DNA from: CAYNKA01 sp964397655
GTDB lineage: Bacteria; Spirochaetota; Spirochaetia; DTKZ01
Direction of reading: 5' to 3'
Length of the DNA stretch: 64,000 bases
NCBI GenBank assembly: GCA_964397655.1
Contig: CAYNKA010000004.1
Span: forward strand, 1-64,000
Shown here: in pieces, positions 50,121 through 58,001 of the stretch
Position numbering within the stretch: the stretch's first letter is position 1
How the letters are laid out: every line of letters begins with the position of its first letter
Position numbers and translations under genes: made by a program
The notes under the pieces: model-generated
Databases searched by the model: none
The model's input: the letters and a program-made list of their open reading frames with translations, nothing else
What the model was told of the DNA's origin: nothing

Positions 50121-50864
50121 ATGGAGTTCTACGAGATCCTTTCCGAGCGATACGACGATTTATTTCCGCTCGAGCCCGAGATCCTCGCCTTTCTTCGGGA
50201 ATCCTTCCGAGGGGCCCGTTCGGTGCTGGACGCCGCCTGCGGGACCGGGACTTACGCCGAGGCGCTCGCCGAGGGCGGGCGGCGGGTCGTCGGAATCGAC
50301 CTGGACGGGAGGATGATAGCGAAGGCGAAGGCGAAATCCGCGGGGATGAAGGACGGCCGTTTTCCCGAGTACCGGGTCGGCGATATGCTGAAGCTGAAGG
50401 ACGGTTTCGGTCCCGAGTTCGAGGGCCTCGCCTGCATAGGGAATTCCGTCGTCCATCTCGGGAGCCGGGATTCGGTGCGCGCGGCCTTCGAAGGCTTTCA
50501 CGCCGTCCTCGCCCGGAAAGGCCGTCTCGTCGTACAGATCGTCAACTTCGACCGGGTGGCCGCCCGAGGCATCCGGGAGCTTCCGACCCTCCGCGGCGGG
50601 GGTGCGGAACTCGTCCGCCGCTACCTTCCGTCGGGCGAGGAAGGCAGGCTCGTCTTCGAGACCGAGCTCGTCGTTTCGCGTCCGGGCGGGGAGGAATTCC
50701 GGAGCACGCAGAGCATTCCCCTCCTTGCACTCTCGAGCGGAGAACTCGTCGGCTACGCGGAGTCGGCGGGATTCCGCGGCATCGAACTTTTCGGGTCGTA
50801 CGGCCGGGCCCAGTACGTCGCGGACGAGTCCTTCCTCACCGTCCTCGCGGCGGTGAAGCCCTAG
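50121..50864 (+). CDS. SAM-dependent methyltransferase
   Basis: The 247-residue product has the class I motif V-L-D-A-A-C-G-T-G-T-Y followed by G-I-D-L-D-G-R-M-I and C-I-G-N-S-V-V-H-L. Substrate unknown. It converges with the Crp/Fnr gene and the two stop codons share a CTAG. Confidence 0.85.
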   Translation: MEFYEILSERYDDLFPLEPEILAFLRESFRGARSVLDAACGTGTYAEALAEGGRRVVGIDLDGRMIAKAKAKSAGMKDGRFPEYRVGDMLKLKDGFGPEFEGLACIGNSVVHLGSRDSVRAAFEGFHAVLARKGRLVVQIVNFDRVAARGIRELPTLRGGGAELVRRYLPSGEEGRLVFETELVVSRPGGEEFRSTQSIPLLALSSGELVGYAESAGFRGIELFGSYGRAQYVADESFLTVLAAVKP

Positions 50865-51541
50865 TCCTCCTCCTCGAGCATGCGGCGCAGGGCCGGGGCC
50901 TTGAGGACGACCACGGTCTTTCCGTCCTGGCGTATGACGCCTTCCTCCCGCAGTTCGGCGAAAACGCGGGAAAAGGCCGGACGCGTGACGCCGAAAAGTT
51001 CCGCGAGAATCTCCTTCGTGTAGGGAATCTTGAGCTCCGCGGACCGCTGCTTGAGCATCTCGTCGAGGAGATATCCGGCGATTTTCCGGCGAATCGTTCC
51101 GAACTGGATAAAGCGGAGCTTCTGCGCGAGCAGGGTGAGCCTCCCCCCCATGTCCGAGAGGAGCTTGTCGAGGAAGGCCTCGCTGAGCCGGCAGAGTCGG
51201 AGGAGTTCGGCCTTCGGGACGAGGAGGACCTTCACGTCGGACTTCGCGACGACGGTGACCGGAAGCGCGTTGTCCGGGGAAAACAGGACCGCCGTCGCGA
51301 CGGGCTCGGGGGCTTTCAGGGTCTCGACCTTCAGGACCTTGCCTCCGTAATCCTGGATTTCCGCGTTCGCCTCGCCTTCCAGGATGACGGCGAGCTCCGT
51401 GTACGCCTGGCCCTGCAGGAAGACCACGGTTCCCTTCGCGTGGGTCTTCGTCCTCGGTGAAAAAGTCCGGAGCCAGAGGTCGAGGGTCTTCGCGGGCACT
51501 TCCTTGAAGATCGGAAGGTTTTTCATCGTTATCAGGCTCAT
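50861..51541 (-). CDS. Crp/Fnr-family transcription regulator
   Basis: The 226-residue product has a cyclic-nucleotide-binding-type beta-roll (residues about 10-120) and a C-terminal helix-turn-helix (T-K-E-I-L-A-E-L-F-G-V-T-R-P-A-F-S-R-V). The N-terminus lacks the FNR cysteines, so it is probably not an oxygen sensor. It diverges from the sugar operon at 51630 and shares its 88-bp control region, so it is a candidate regulator of it. Confidence 0.88.
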   Translation of the reverse strand: MSLITMKNLPIFKEVPAKTLDLWLRTFSPRTKTHAKGTVVFLQGQAYTELAVILEGEANAEIQDYGGKVLKVETLKAPEPVATAVLFSPDNALPVTVVAKSDVKVLLVPKAELLRLCRLSEAFLDKLLSDMGGRLTLLAQKLRFIQFGTIRRKIAGYLLDEMLKQRSAELKIPYTKEILAELFGVTRPAFSRVFAELREEGVIRQDGKTVVVLKAPALRRMLEEED

Positions 51542-51562
51542 GCGGCCAGTCTATTGAAAATA

Positions 51563-51608
51563 TTGACAAATAGAAAGGATGATGGCATACTCTTATTGTT
51601 GCATGCAA
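51563..51608 (+). promoter_or_regulatory. Promoter and operator-like palindrome of the sugar operon
   Basis: TTGACA (51563-51568), 17-bp spacer and CATACT (51586-51591), a near-consensus promoter. The perfect palindrome TTGCATGCAA (51599-51608) lies at the predicted transcription start, extended by TTATTG on the left and a TAA on the right. A repressor bound there would block initiation. Confidence 0.65.
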
Positions 51609-51629
51609 TAAAATGAAGAGGAGCTGACC

Positions 51630-52427
51630 ATGTCCTATACCGGAATCCCCGTGGCGCTCGTGACGGGAGGAAGCAGGGGTCTCGGCCGCGGGGTAGTCCT
51701 GGAGCTCGCGAAATCAGGCTTCTCCGTGGCCATCGTGTACGGAGGGAACCGCGAGGCGGCAGAGGAATCCCGAAGGCTCTGCATCGAAACCGCGCCGTCC
51801 AAGGACCAGCGTTTCGAAATCTTCCAGGCCGACATCGGCAGCCGGGAACAGCGGGAGAGGCTCGTCGAACAAGCGTTCGAAGCGTTCGGGAACGTCGACG
51901 CGCTCGTGAACAACGCGGGAATGGGGCCGCGCGTGCGTGCGGACATCCTCGATGCCGCGGAGGAGTCCTTCGAGGAACTCCTCCGGGTGAACCTCCAGGG
52001 CCCGTACTTCCTCACCCAGCGCGTCGCCAAGCGGTGGATCGATTCGGGCAGGCCTTCGGCCATCGCCACGGGATACAAGGTCGTCTTCGTGACTTCGATT
52101 TCCGCCGATACGGTTTCCACCGGGCGGGGCGAATACTGCGTGTCCAAGGCGGGCCTTTCCATGGCGGCGGCCCTCTGGGCGGTGCGGCTCGCGGAGAAGA
52201 ACATCCAGGTCTACGAACTCAGGCCCGGGATCATGCTCACCGACATGACGAGCGGGGTCAAGGGCAAGTACGACGCGCTCATAGCCCAGGGCATCGTGCC
52301 GCAGAACCGCTGGGGTACGCCGGAGGACGTAGGCAGGGCCGTGCGGGGCCTGGTCTCCGGGGACTTCGCCTTTTCCACGGGAAGCGTGATCGGCGTGGAC
52401 GGAGGCTTTCACGTTCCGCGGCTCTAG
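51630..52427 (+). CDS. Short-chain dehydrogenase/reductase
   Basis: The 265-residue product has T-G-G-S-R-G-L-G (cofactor), N-N-A-G and Y-C-V-S-K (catalytic Tyr-Lys), as in FabG-like SDRs. As first gene of an operon with a GH88-type hydrolase, an isomerase and a Gfo/Idh enzyme, it probably reduces or oxidises a sugar acid; a fatty-acid role is less likely. GAGGAG lies 8 nt before the ATG. Confidence 0.9.
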   Translation: MSYTGIPVALVTGGSRGLGRGVVLELAKSGFSVAIVYGGNREAAEESRRLCIETAPSKDQRFEIFQADIGSREQRERLVEQAFEAFGNVDALVNNAGMGPRVRADILDAAEESFEELLRVNLQGPYFLTQRVAKRWIDSGRPSAIATGYKVVFVTSISADTVSTGRGEYCVSKAGLSMAAALWAVRLAEKNIQVYELRPGIMLTDMTSGVKGKYDALIAQGIVPQNRWGTPEDVGRAVRGLVSGDFAFSTGSVIGVDGGFHVPRL

Positions 52428-52454
52428 CGGAACGGATCCGAACCGGAGGTACGA

Positions 52455-53894
52455 ATGATCGACCTGCGATCGGCGCCCGAGGCGGGCGCCCTGTCCGGAA
52501 GCATCGATGAGGTGTTCCGCCTCGCGGGCGGAAAAATCCGATCGCTCGCGGCCCGGAGCGCACCGGGCGAAGGATCGCCGGTCTTCACCGTAGGCGGGAA
52601 GTACACCTCCAGGGGCTGGACCGAATGGACCCAGGGCTTCCGGTTCGGCGGCGCCCTCTACGTGTTCGAGGCGACCGGCGATTCGTGGTTCCTCGACTAC
52701 GCCAGGAGCAACACCGCTGAGGTCATGGCCTCCCACGTGACCCACGTCGGGGTTCACGACCACGGCTTCAACAACGTGAGCACCTACGGGGGGCTTCTCA
52801 GGCTCATGAGCGAGGGGACCATTGGGGAAAATCCCTGGGAACGCCGTTTCTACGAGCTCGCCCTGAAGGCCTCCGGCGCTGTCCAGGCCGCGCGTTGGAC
52901 CGCGCTTCCCGGGGAACTCGGCTACATCTATTCCTTCAACGGACCGCATTCCCTCTTCGCCGACACCATCAGGTCGCTCCGCTCCCTGGCGGTCGCGCAC
53001 CTCCTCGGCCATTCGCTCATGGCGGAGCGGGACGAGAAGGTGAGCCTGCTGCGCCGCCTGCTCCAGCACGCCGAGACTACCGCTAGGTACAACGTCTATT
53101 TCGGAACAGGCAGGGACCGCTGGGACGTTCGGGGAAGGACCGCCCACGAGTCGATCTTCAACCTGAACGACGGCTCCTACCGCTGCCCCTCGAGCCAGCA
53201 GGGCTATTCTCCCTTCACGACCTGGACCCGAGGACTCGCCTGGATCCTCCTCGGCTATGCGGAGGAGCTCGAGTTCCTCTCCGCCCTGGACGAGGACGAA
53301 TTCCCCCGGCTCGGTCTTCCCTATTTTCCGGACAAGCAGGCGGTCCTCGAAAGGTTCACGGAGGCGGCGAAGGCCGCGGCGGATTTCTACCTCGAGAACA
53401 CTCCGACGGACGGGGTCCCGTACTGGGACACCGGCGCACCCGGTCTCCGCGATCTCGGCGACTGGTCCGGCAGGCCGTCGGATCCCTTCAATGACTCCGA
53501 GCCGGTGGACTCCTCTGCGGCGGCCATCGCGGCCCAGGGTCTGCTCCGGCTCGGCGACCGGCTGAACGAAGCGGCCGGCCGGGGCGGAGAGGACCCCCGG
53601 CGCGGAAGCCTCGGCGGGGCAGAAGGACCGGGATCCAGGTACGTCGACGCCGGGCTCGTTACGGCGCGAACCCTCATGGCCCCGCCCTACCTGAGCCGGA
53701 ATCCCGGGCACGAAGGGCTCCTGCTCCACGCGATCTACCACGAACCCAACGCCTGGGACAACGTCCCCGAGGGAAGGAAGGTCCCCTCGGGCGAGTCCTG
53801 CATGTGGGGGGATTACCATCTTCTCGAACTCGCCGCCCAGCTCGCGAGGCGGATCGGAAAGAGGCCTCCTCTCCGATTCTTCGACGTCAAATAA
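52455..53894 (+). CDS. Unsaturated glucuronyl hydrolase-like (GH88-type) enzyme
   Basis: The 479-residue product resembles (alpha/alpha)6-barrel GH88 enzymes: W-T-Q-G-F-R-F-G-G, H-D-H-G-F-N, T-W-T-R-G-L-A-W-I-L-L-G, and G-V-P-Y-W-D-T-G-A-P with D-S-S-A-A-A-I-A-A. These hydrolyse unsaturated uronates released by polysaccharide lyases. No signal peptide, so it acts on imported oligosaccharides. GGAGG lies before ATG 52455. Confidence 0.82.
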   Translation: MIDLRSAPEAGALSGSIDEVFRLAGGKIRSLAARSAPGEGSPVFTVGGKYTSRGWTEWTQGFRFGGALYVFEATGDSWFLDYARSNTAEVMASHVTHVGVHDHGFNNVSTYGGLLRLMSEGTIGENPWERRFYELALKASGAVQAARWTALPGELGYIYSFNGPHSLFADTIRSLRSLAVAHLLGHSLMAERDEKVSLLRRLLQHAETTARYNVYFGTGRDRWDVRGRTAHESIFNLNDGSYRCPSSQQGYSPFTTWTRGLAWILLGYAEELEFLSALDEDEFPRLGLPYFPDKQAVLERFTEAAKAAADFYLENTPTDGVPYWDTGAPGLRDLGDWSGRPSDPFNDSEPVDSSAAAIAAQGLLRLGDRLNEAAGRGGEDPRRGSLGGAEGPGSRYVDAGLVTARTLMAPPYLSRNPGHEGLLLHAIYHEPNAWDNVPEGRKVPSGESCMWGDYHLLELAAQLARRIGKRPPLRFFDVK

Positions 53895-53905
53895 GGAGGT
53901 TTTCC

Positions 53906-54727
53906 ATGATGAAGGACCTGTCCCGTTCCGCGATCCACACGATCACGACGAAACCCTGGGCCGTGGAGACCGCGATCGAGAAATTCGCGGCGGCCGGTGT
54001 CAGGGGCATTTCAATCTGGAAGGAGGCCCTGGAGGGAAAGAATCCGGCCCTGATAGGCGACCTCGTCCGCAAGGCCGGGCTTTCGGTCGTCGCGACGGTG
54101 AGGGGCGGTTTTTTTCCCGCGCTCGGCGAGGCCGAAAGAAGGAAGAAAATCGACGACAATCGCTTCCTCATCGACCTTTCGGCCGAACTCGGGTCGCCGC
54201 TCCTCGTCCTCGTGCCCGGCGCGCACCCCGGCCAGAGCCTCGAGGAATCGCGGCTCCAGATCCGCAGGGGGATCGAGGCGATCCTGCCCGCGGCGGAAAA
54301 GGCAGGGGTGAGGCTCGCCGTCGAGCCCCTCCACCCCATGTACGCGGACGCCCGTTCGGCGATAGTCACCATGAAACAGGCGAACGACCTCTGCGCGGAA
54401 GTCGACCATCCCGGCCTCGGGGTGGCGGTCGACGTCTATCATCTCTGGTGGGACCCTGACCTGGAAAAAGAGATCGCCCGGTGCGGCAGGGCGGGTCGGA
54501 TCTTCGCCTTCCACGTCTGCGACTGGAAGACGCCGACAACGGACTTCCTGAACGACCGCGGGCTCATGGGCGAGGGCTGCATCGACATCCCGAAGATCCG
54601 ACGCTGGACGGAAGATGCGGGGTTCCGGGGCTTCGTCGAAACGGAGATCTTTTCCACGCGGTACTGGGGCATGGACCAGGACGAGTTCCTGAGGATGATC
54701 GTCGCCGCGTACAAGGAGCACGCATGA
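53906..54727 (+). CDS. Sugar phosphate isomerase/epimerase (AP endonuclease 2-like TIM barrel)
   Basis: The 273-residue product has I-S-I-W-K-E-A, L-A-V-E-P-L-H-P-M, V-D-V-Y-H-L-W-W-D-P and a late V-E-T-E-I-F, matching the metal-binding Glu/Asp/His pattern of xylose-isomerase-like TIM barrels (hydroxypyruvate isomerase, IolE/IolI). AAGGAGG lies 5 nt before the first of two adjacent ATGs. It overlaps the next gene by 4 bp. Confidence 0.87.
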   Translation: MMKDLSRSAIHTITTKPWAVETAIEKFAAAGVRGISIWKEALEGKNPALIGDLVRKAGLSVVATVRGGFFPALGEAERRKKIDDNRFLIDLSAELGSPLLVLVPGAHPGQSLEESRLQIRRGIEAILPAAEKAGVRLAVEPLHPMYADARSAIVTMKQANDLCAEVDHPGLGVAVDVYHLWWDPDLEKEIARCGRAGRIFAFHVCDWKTPTTDFLNDRGLMGEGCIDIPKIRRWTEDAGFRGFVETEIFSTRYWGMDQDEFLRMIVAAYKEHA

Positions 54728-55875
54728 AGGTAACGAAGATCGGCGTCGTCATGAACGGCGTCACCGGGCGCATGGGGACCAACCAGCACCTCACGAGGTC
54801 CGTCGCGGCGATCAGGAAGCAGGGAGGCCTCCTCCTGCGGAACGGAGACGTGCTCGTTCCCGAACCCGTTCTCGTCGGGCGCAACGAGGCCAAGCTCAGG
54901 AGGCTCGCCGAGAGCCAGGGCGTCGAGAAGTACACGACGGACCTAGACACCGCGCTTTCCGACCCCGGAAACGCGATCTACTTCGACTCCCAGACCACGG
55001 ATCTCCGGGCGGCCTCGGTCCTCAAGGCCATAGCCGCCGGCAAGGCGGTCTACTGCGAGAAGCCCGTCGCTACGGACACAGCCGCGGCCCTCGGCCTCTA
55101 TGCCGCCGCGAAGAAGGCCGGCGTGAAGAACGGCGTCGTCCAGGACAAGCTCTGGCTGCCCGGCCTCATGAAGCTGAAGTACCTGGTCGACTCGGGCTTC
55201 TTCGGCAGGATCCTCTCGGTCCGCGGGGAGTTCGGCTACTGGGTCTTCGACGGTTTCCGCCAGCCGACGCAGCGCCCGTCGTGGAACTACCGGAAGGAGG
55301 ATGGCGGCGGGATCATGATCGACATGTTCTGCCACTGGCGGTACGTGATCGACGACATCTTCGGCGAGATCAAGGCGCTTTCCGCGTTCGGGGCGACCCA
55401 CATCGACCGGAGGATCGACGAGAACGGCAGGGAATACGCCTGCACCGCGGAGGACGCGGCCTACGGAACCTTCGAGCTCGCGAGCGGCATCGTCTGCCAG
55501 TTCAACAGCTCCTGGGCGGTCCGGGTCAGGCGGGACGACCTCCTCACGCTCCAGGTCGACGGGACGAACGGGTCCGCGGTCGCGGGGCTCAGGGACTGCC
55601 GGATCCAGGACGAACCCATGACTCCCAAACCCGTCTGGAACCCCGACATCGACAGTCCCATCGACTTTTTCGAGAACTGGGCGCGGGTTCCGACGAGGGA
55701 CCCCTACGACAACGCGTTCAAGGTCCAGTGGGAGAAATTCCTCCTCCACGTAGCCCAGGACGATCCTTTCCGCTGGTCGCTCCTGGAGGGCGCGAAGGGA
55801 GTCCAGCTCGCCGAGCTGGGCCTTCGGAGCTGGAAGGAGAGGCGCTGGCTCGAAGTCCCGCCGCTGGCAGTCTGA
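54724..55875 (+). CDS. Gfo/Idh/MocA-family oxidoreductase
   Basis: The 383-residue product has an N-terminal Rossmann-type domain (I-G-V-V-M-N-G-V-T-G-R-M-G, somewhat unusual) and the family motif Y-C-E-K-P-V, followed by the alpha/beta C-terminal domain. It probably oxidises a sugar or sugar acid as last step of the operon. It is coupled to the isomerase by an ATGA overlap. Confidence 0.87.
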   Translation: MKVTKIGVVMNGVTGRMGTNQHLTRSVAAIRKQGGLLLRNGDVLVPEPVLVGRNEAKLRRLAESQGVEKYTTDLDTALSDPGNAIYFDSQTTDLRAASVLKAIAAGKAVYCEKPVATDTAAALGLYAAAKKAGVKNGVVQDKLWLPGLMKLKYLVDSGFFGRILSVRGEFGYWVFDGFRQPTQRPSWNYRKEDGGGIMIDMFCHWRYVIDDIFGEIKALSAFGATHIDRRIDENGREYACTAEDAAYGTFELASGIVCQFNSSWAVRVRRDDLLTLQVDGTNGSAVAGLRDCRIQDEPMTPKPVWNPDIDSPIDFFENWARVPTRDPYDNAFKVQWEKFLLHVAQDDPFRWSLLEGAKGVQLAELGLRSWKERRWLEVPPLAV

Positions 55876-55947
55876 GACGGCAGGACGGGGCCGGCGCCGT
55901 CGCCGAACTGGCGGTCGTCCTCGACCCGCCTCGCCTCCGCGCCGCGA

Positions 55948-55976
55948 TTGAACAGGGAGGAAAAAACCTCTATCAT
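55948..55976 (+). promoter_or_regulatory. Promoter of the electron-transfer locus
   Basis: TTGAAC (55948-55953), 17-bp spacer and TATCAT (55971-55976), with the first ATG only 11 bp beyond the -10 box. Confidence 0.6.
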
Positions 55977-55987
55977 GTCGAGCCGTA

Positions 55988-56353
55988 ATGAGAATGAGAA
56001 TCCTTGACGGCGTCGCGATCGTCGTCTCGGCGGCGGTGATAGGAGCGTTTTCGTGGTACGCCTACGGTCACGCGGGCGAGGAGCCGATGGTCTATATCCA
56101 GGGAGAGTCGAGTTCCTGGGTTTACCCGCTCGGTGCGGACCGCGAGGTCGGGATTCCGGGACCTCTCGGCACGACCCGTGTCCACATCGAGGGCGGGTCC
56201 GTGCACGTAACCGACTCGCCCTGCAGGGACAAGATCTGCATATACGCCGGAACGATCTCCCGAAAGGGCGACTGGATAGCCTGCCTTCCGAACAGGGTCT
56301 TAATCCGCATCGAGAGCAGAACGGAGGTAGAAGTTGACGCCACGGTCTTCTGA
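55988..56353 (+). CDS. NusG domain II protein, EetA-like
   Basis: The 121-residue product has one N-terminal membrane helix (G-V-A-I-V-V-S-A-A-V-I-G-A-F-S) and an exported NusG-domain-II fold with paired cysteines in D-S-P-C-R-D-K-I-C-I-Y-A-G-T-I-S and I-A-C-L-P-N-R-V. The same domain followed by a Gx-type membrane protein is the EetA-EetB pair of the Listeria extracellular electron-transfer locus. The next gene starts 20 bp before its end. Confidence 0.85.
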   Translation: MRMRILDGVAIVVSAAVIGAFSWYAYGHAGEEPMVYIQGESSSWVYPLGADREVGIPGPLGTTRVHIEGGSVHVTDSPCRDKICIYAGTISRKGDWIACLPNRVLIRIESRTEVEVDATVF

Positions 56354-56858
56354 GACGACGAGAAGGCTCGCCTTCTTCGGAGCGTTCTGCCTCTTCCTCT
56401 CCACGATCGAATTCGTCATACCGAAGCCCCTTCCCTTCATGAGGATCGGGCTCGCGAACGTACCCATCCTTCTCGCCCTGGGGACCTACCGTCCCAGGTT
56501 CATCGCCGCGCTCGTGGGGCTGAAGATCCTCGGACAGGGTCTCGTGAACGGGACCTTCTTCTCGTACATCTTCCTCTTTTCCGCGGCGGGCTCCTTCGCG
56601 AGCGGCATGACGATGCTGGTCCTTTACATCGCGCTCGGCAAAAGGATGAGCCTCGTCGGCATCGGCGTCCTCGGCGCGCTCGCGAGCAACGTCGTCCAGA
56701 TCCTGCTTGCGCGTTACTTTCTCCTCGGGGAAGGCGCCTGGCTCATCGGCCCCCCGTTCCTCGCCGTCGGCACGGTGTCGGGAATCCTTCTCGGGGCCTT
56801 CGCGCAGAAAATGCGGGAGACGTCCACGTGGCTCGGCGAGAACGGAGGGGAAGCGTGA
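56334..56858 (+). CDS. Gx transporter family membrane protein, EetB-like
   Basis: The 174-residue product starts at TTG 56334 (GGAGG 6 nt upstream). It has about five membrane helices and K-P-L-P-F-M-R-I-G-L-A-N-V-P, the signature of the Gx/heptaprenyl-diphosphate-synthase-component-I family. In Listeria the homologue EetB is needed for flavin-based electron export. Ends in a GTGA overlap with the next gene. Confidence 0.87.
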   Translation: MTPRSSETTRRLAFFGAFCLFLSTIEFVIPKPLPFMRIGLANVPILLALGTYRPRFIAALVGLKILGQGLVNGTFFSYIFLFSAAGSFASGMTMLVLYIALGKRMSLVGIGVLGALASNVVQILLARYFLLGEGAWLIGPPFLAVGTVSGILLGAFAQKMRETSTWLGENGGEA

Positions 56859-57457
56859 TCCGTCCCGAACGATGGATGTCGGCCGAATTCCTCTTTCTCT
56901 GCGGCGTCCTGTCCCTGCCGGCCTTTCTCTTCGGGGAGGCGGTCTGGGCCAAGACCCTTCTCATGGCGGTCTACATCCTCCTGAACGTGATTTCGGGGAG
57001 GAAGGTGAAGGTACTTCCGAACCTCGTCGCGGCGGCCGGCATCGTGGCGGCCAACCTCTTCACTCCCTTCGGAAGGATCCTCTTCCGCATCGGGACCTTC
57101 CCCGTCACCGAGGGAGCCTTTCGGGTCGGTTTGACGAAGTCCGCCACCATCATCGGCCTCATCTACCTTTCCCGCTTCACGATCCGCTCGACCATCCGCA
57201 TCCCCGGCAGGGTCGGCGAGGTGTTTTCCCTCATGCTCTTCTATTTCGAGCGGATCACCGAGCAGAAAATCAAGTTCGAGCGAAAGAACCCGTGGATCGG
57301 CCTCGACGGCCTCCTCGAGAGCGTGTATCGGTCGGAAGGCGGGGAATCCGGCGCGGACCGCCCGAAAACCGCGACCGGCCCCGCGGGCTACGCGTTCGCC
57401 GGCTGCTTCGTTCTTCTCAACTGGACGATCTTCTTCGTCGAGCGGCTGATGTATTGA
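56855..57457 (+). CDS. Membrane protein of the electron-transfer locus, weakly EcfT-like
   Basis: The 200-residue product starts at GTG 56855 (4-bp overlap). It has four to five hydrophobic segments and a cytoplasmic stretch (L-F-Y-F-E-R-I-T-E-Q-K-I-K-F-E-R). The order of helices and the run F-R-V-G-L-T-K-S-A-T-I-I-G-L-I-Y-L-S-R faintly recall EcfT/CbiQ subunits, but the Ala-Arg-Gly/Ser motifs are missing. I cannot name the family. Its place suggests a partner of the EetB-like protein, perhaps in flavin transport. Confidence 0.6.
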   Translation: MIRPERWMSAEFLFLCGVLSLPAFLFGEAVWAKTLLMAVYILLNVISGRKVKVLPNLVAAAGIVAANLFTPFGRILFRIGTFPVTEGAFRVGLTKSATIIGLIYLSRFTIRSTIRIPGRVGEVFSLMLFYFERITEQKIKFERKNPWIGLDGLLESVYRSEGGESGADRPKTATGPAGYAFAGCFVLLNWTIFFVERLMY

Positions 57458-57483
57458 CATCCGGGAAGGCTCGTGATTATGAT
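57454..57483 (+). promoter_or_regulatory. Promoter of the FMN-binding protein gene
   Basis: TTGACA (57454-57459, overlapping the stop of the upstream gene), 18-bp spacer and TATGAT (57478-57483). It gives the small secreted carrier its own strong promoter. Confidence 0.7.
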
Positions 57484-57522
57484 GGTTTTTGTCATGTTTT
57501 CGAGAGATCGGAGGAATCATTC

Positions 57523-57909
57523 ATGAAGAAAATATTTTTCGTCGTCGCGGTTTTCGTTTTTCTTTTCGCGGGCGTTACGGCCTTCGCCCAGATGAAGGGC
57601 GGAAAGTACGAGGCCAAGGACGCAGCGGACAAGCAGGGCTATGCGGGGAGCATCGAGATCGTCGTAGCCGACGGCAAGATCGTCAAGGTGGACTACACCG
57701 AATTCAAGGGCAAGGACGACAAGAAGAAGAACAACTACGTGAACACCGAAATGAAGAAGCGGAGCAAGATTTCCTTCGCCGAGGCGGCCGCGAAGCTCGA
57801 AGCCAATCTGATCGCGTCCCAGAATCCCGACAAGGTGGACGCCGTAACCGGGGCCACCGGCCTTTCCAAGCGATTCGTGGAGCTCGCCAAGAAGGCGCTC
57901 CCGAAGTAG
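57523..57909 (+). CDS. Secreted FMN-binding-domain protein (ApbE substrate)
   Basis: The 128-residue product has a signal peptide (A-G-V-T-A-F-A, cleavage near residue 22) and one FMN-binding domain ending in D-A-V-T-G-A-T (106-112), the D-x-x-S/T-G-A-T/S motif in which ApbE links FMN to Thr112. It is a single-domain analogue of Listeria PplA or RnfG, but lacks a lipobox, so it is a soluble periplasmic electron carrier. GGAGG lies 8 nt before the ATG. Confidence 0.9.
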   Translation: MKKIFFVVAVFVFLFAGVTAFAQMKGGKYEAKDAADKQGYAGSIEIVVADGKIVKVDYTEFKGKDDKKKNNYVNTEMKKRSKISFAEAAAKLEANLIASQNPDKVDAVTGATGLSKRFVELAKKALPK

Positions 57910-57933
57910 GATTCGTTTCGGAAGCAGGAAGGA

Positions 57934-57970
57934 GCGTGAAGCGCCGACCGGCGTTTCGCGCTTTTTTTTT
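57934..57970 (+). terminator. Strong terminator after the FMN-binding protein gene
   Basis: A 12-bp stem (57934-57945 with 57950-57961, two G-T pairs) with loop GACC and nine T. Confidence 0.88.
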
Positions 57971-58001
57971 CGCGACGAGCCGCGGGCTCGTCGCCCGCGC
58001 A

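Noticed and set aside
51714..53819. 701-codon minus-strand open frame across the SDR and GH88-type genes
   Set aside because: It spans two real genes and their gap and has biased, repetitive composition typical of antisense frames.
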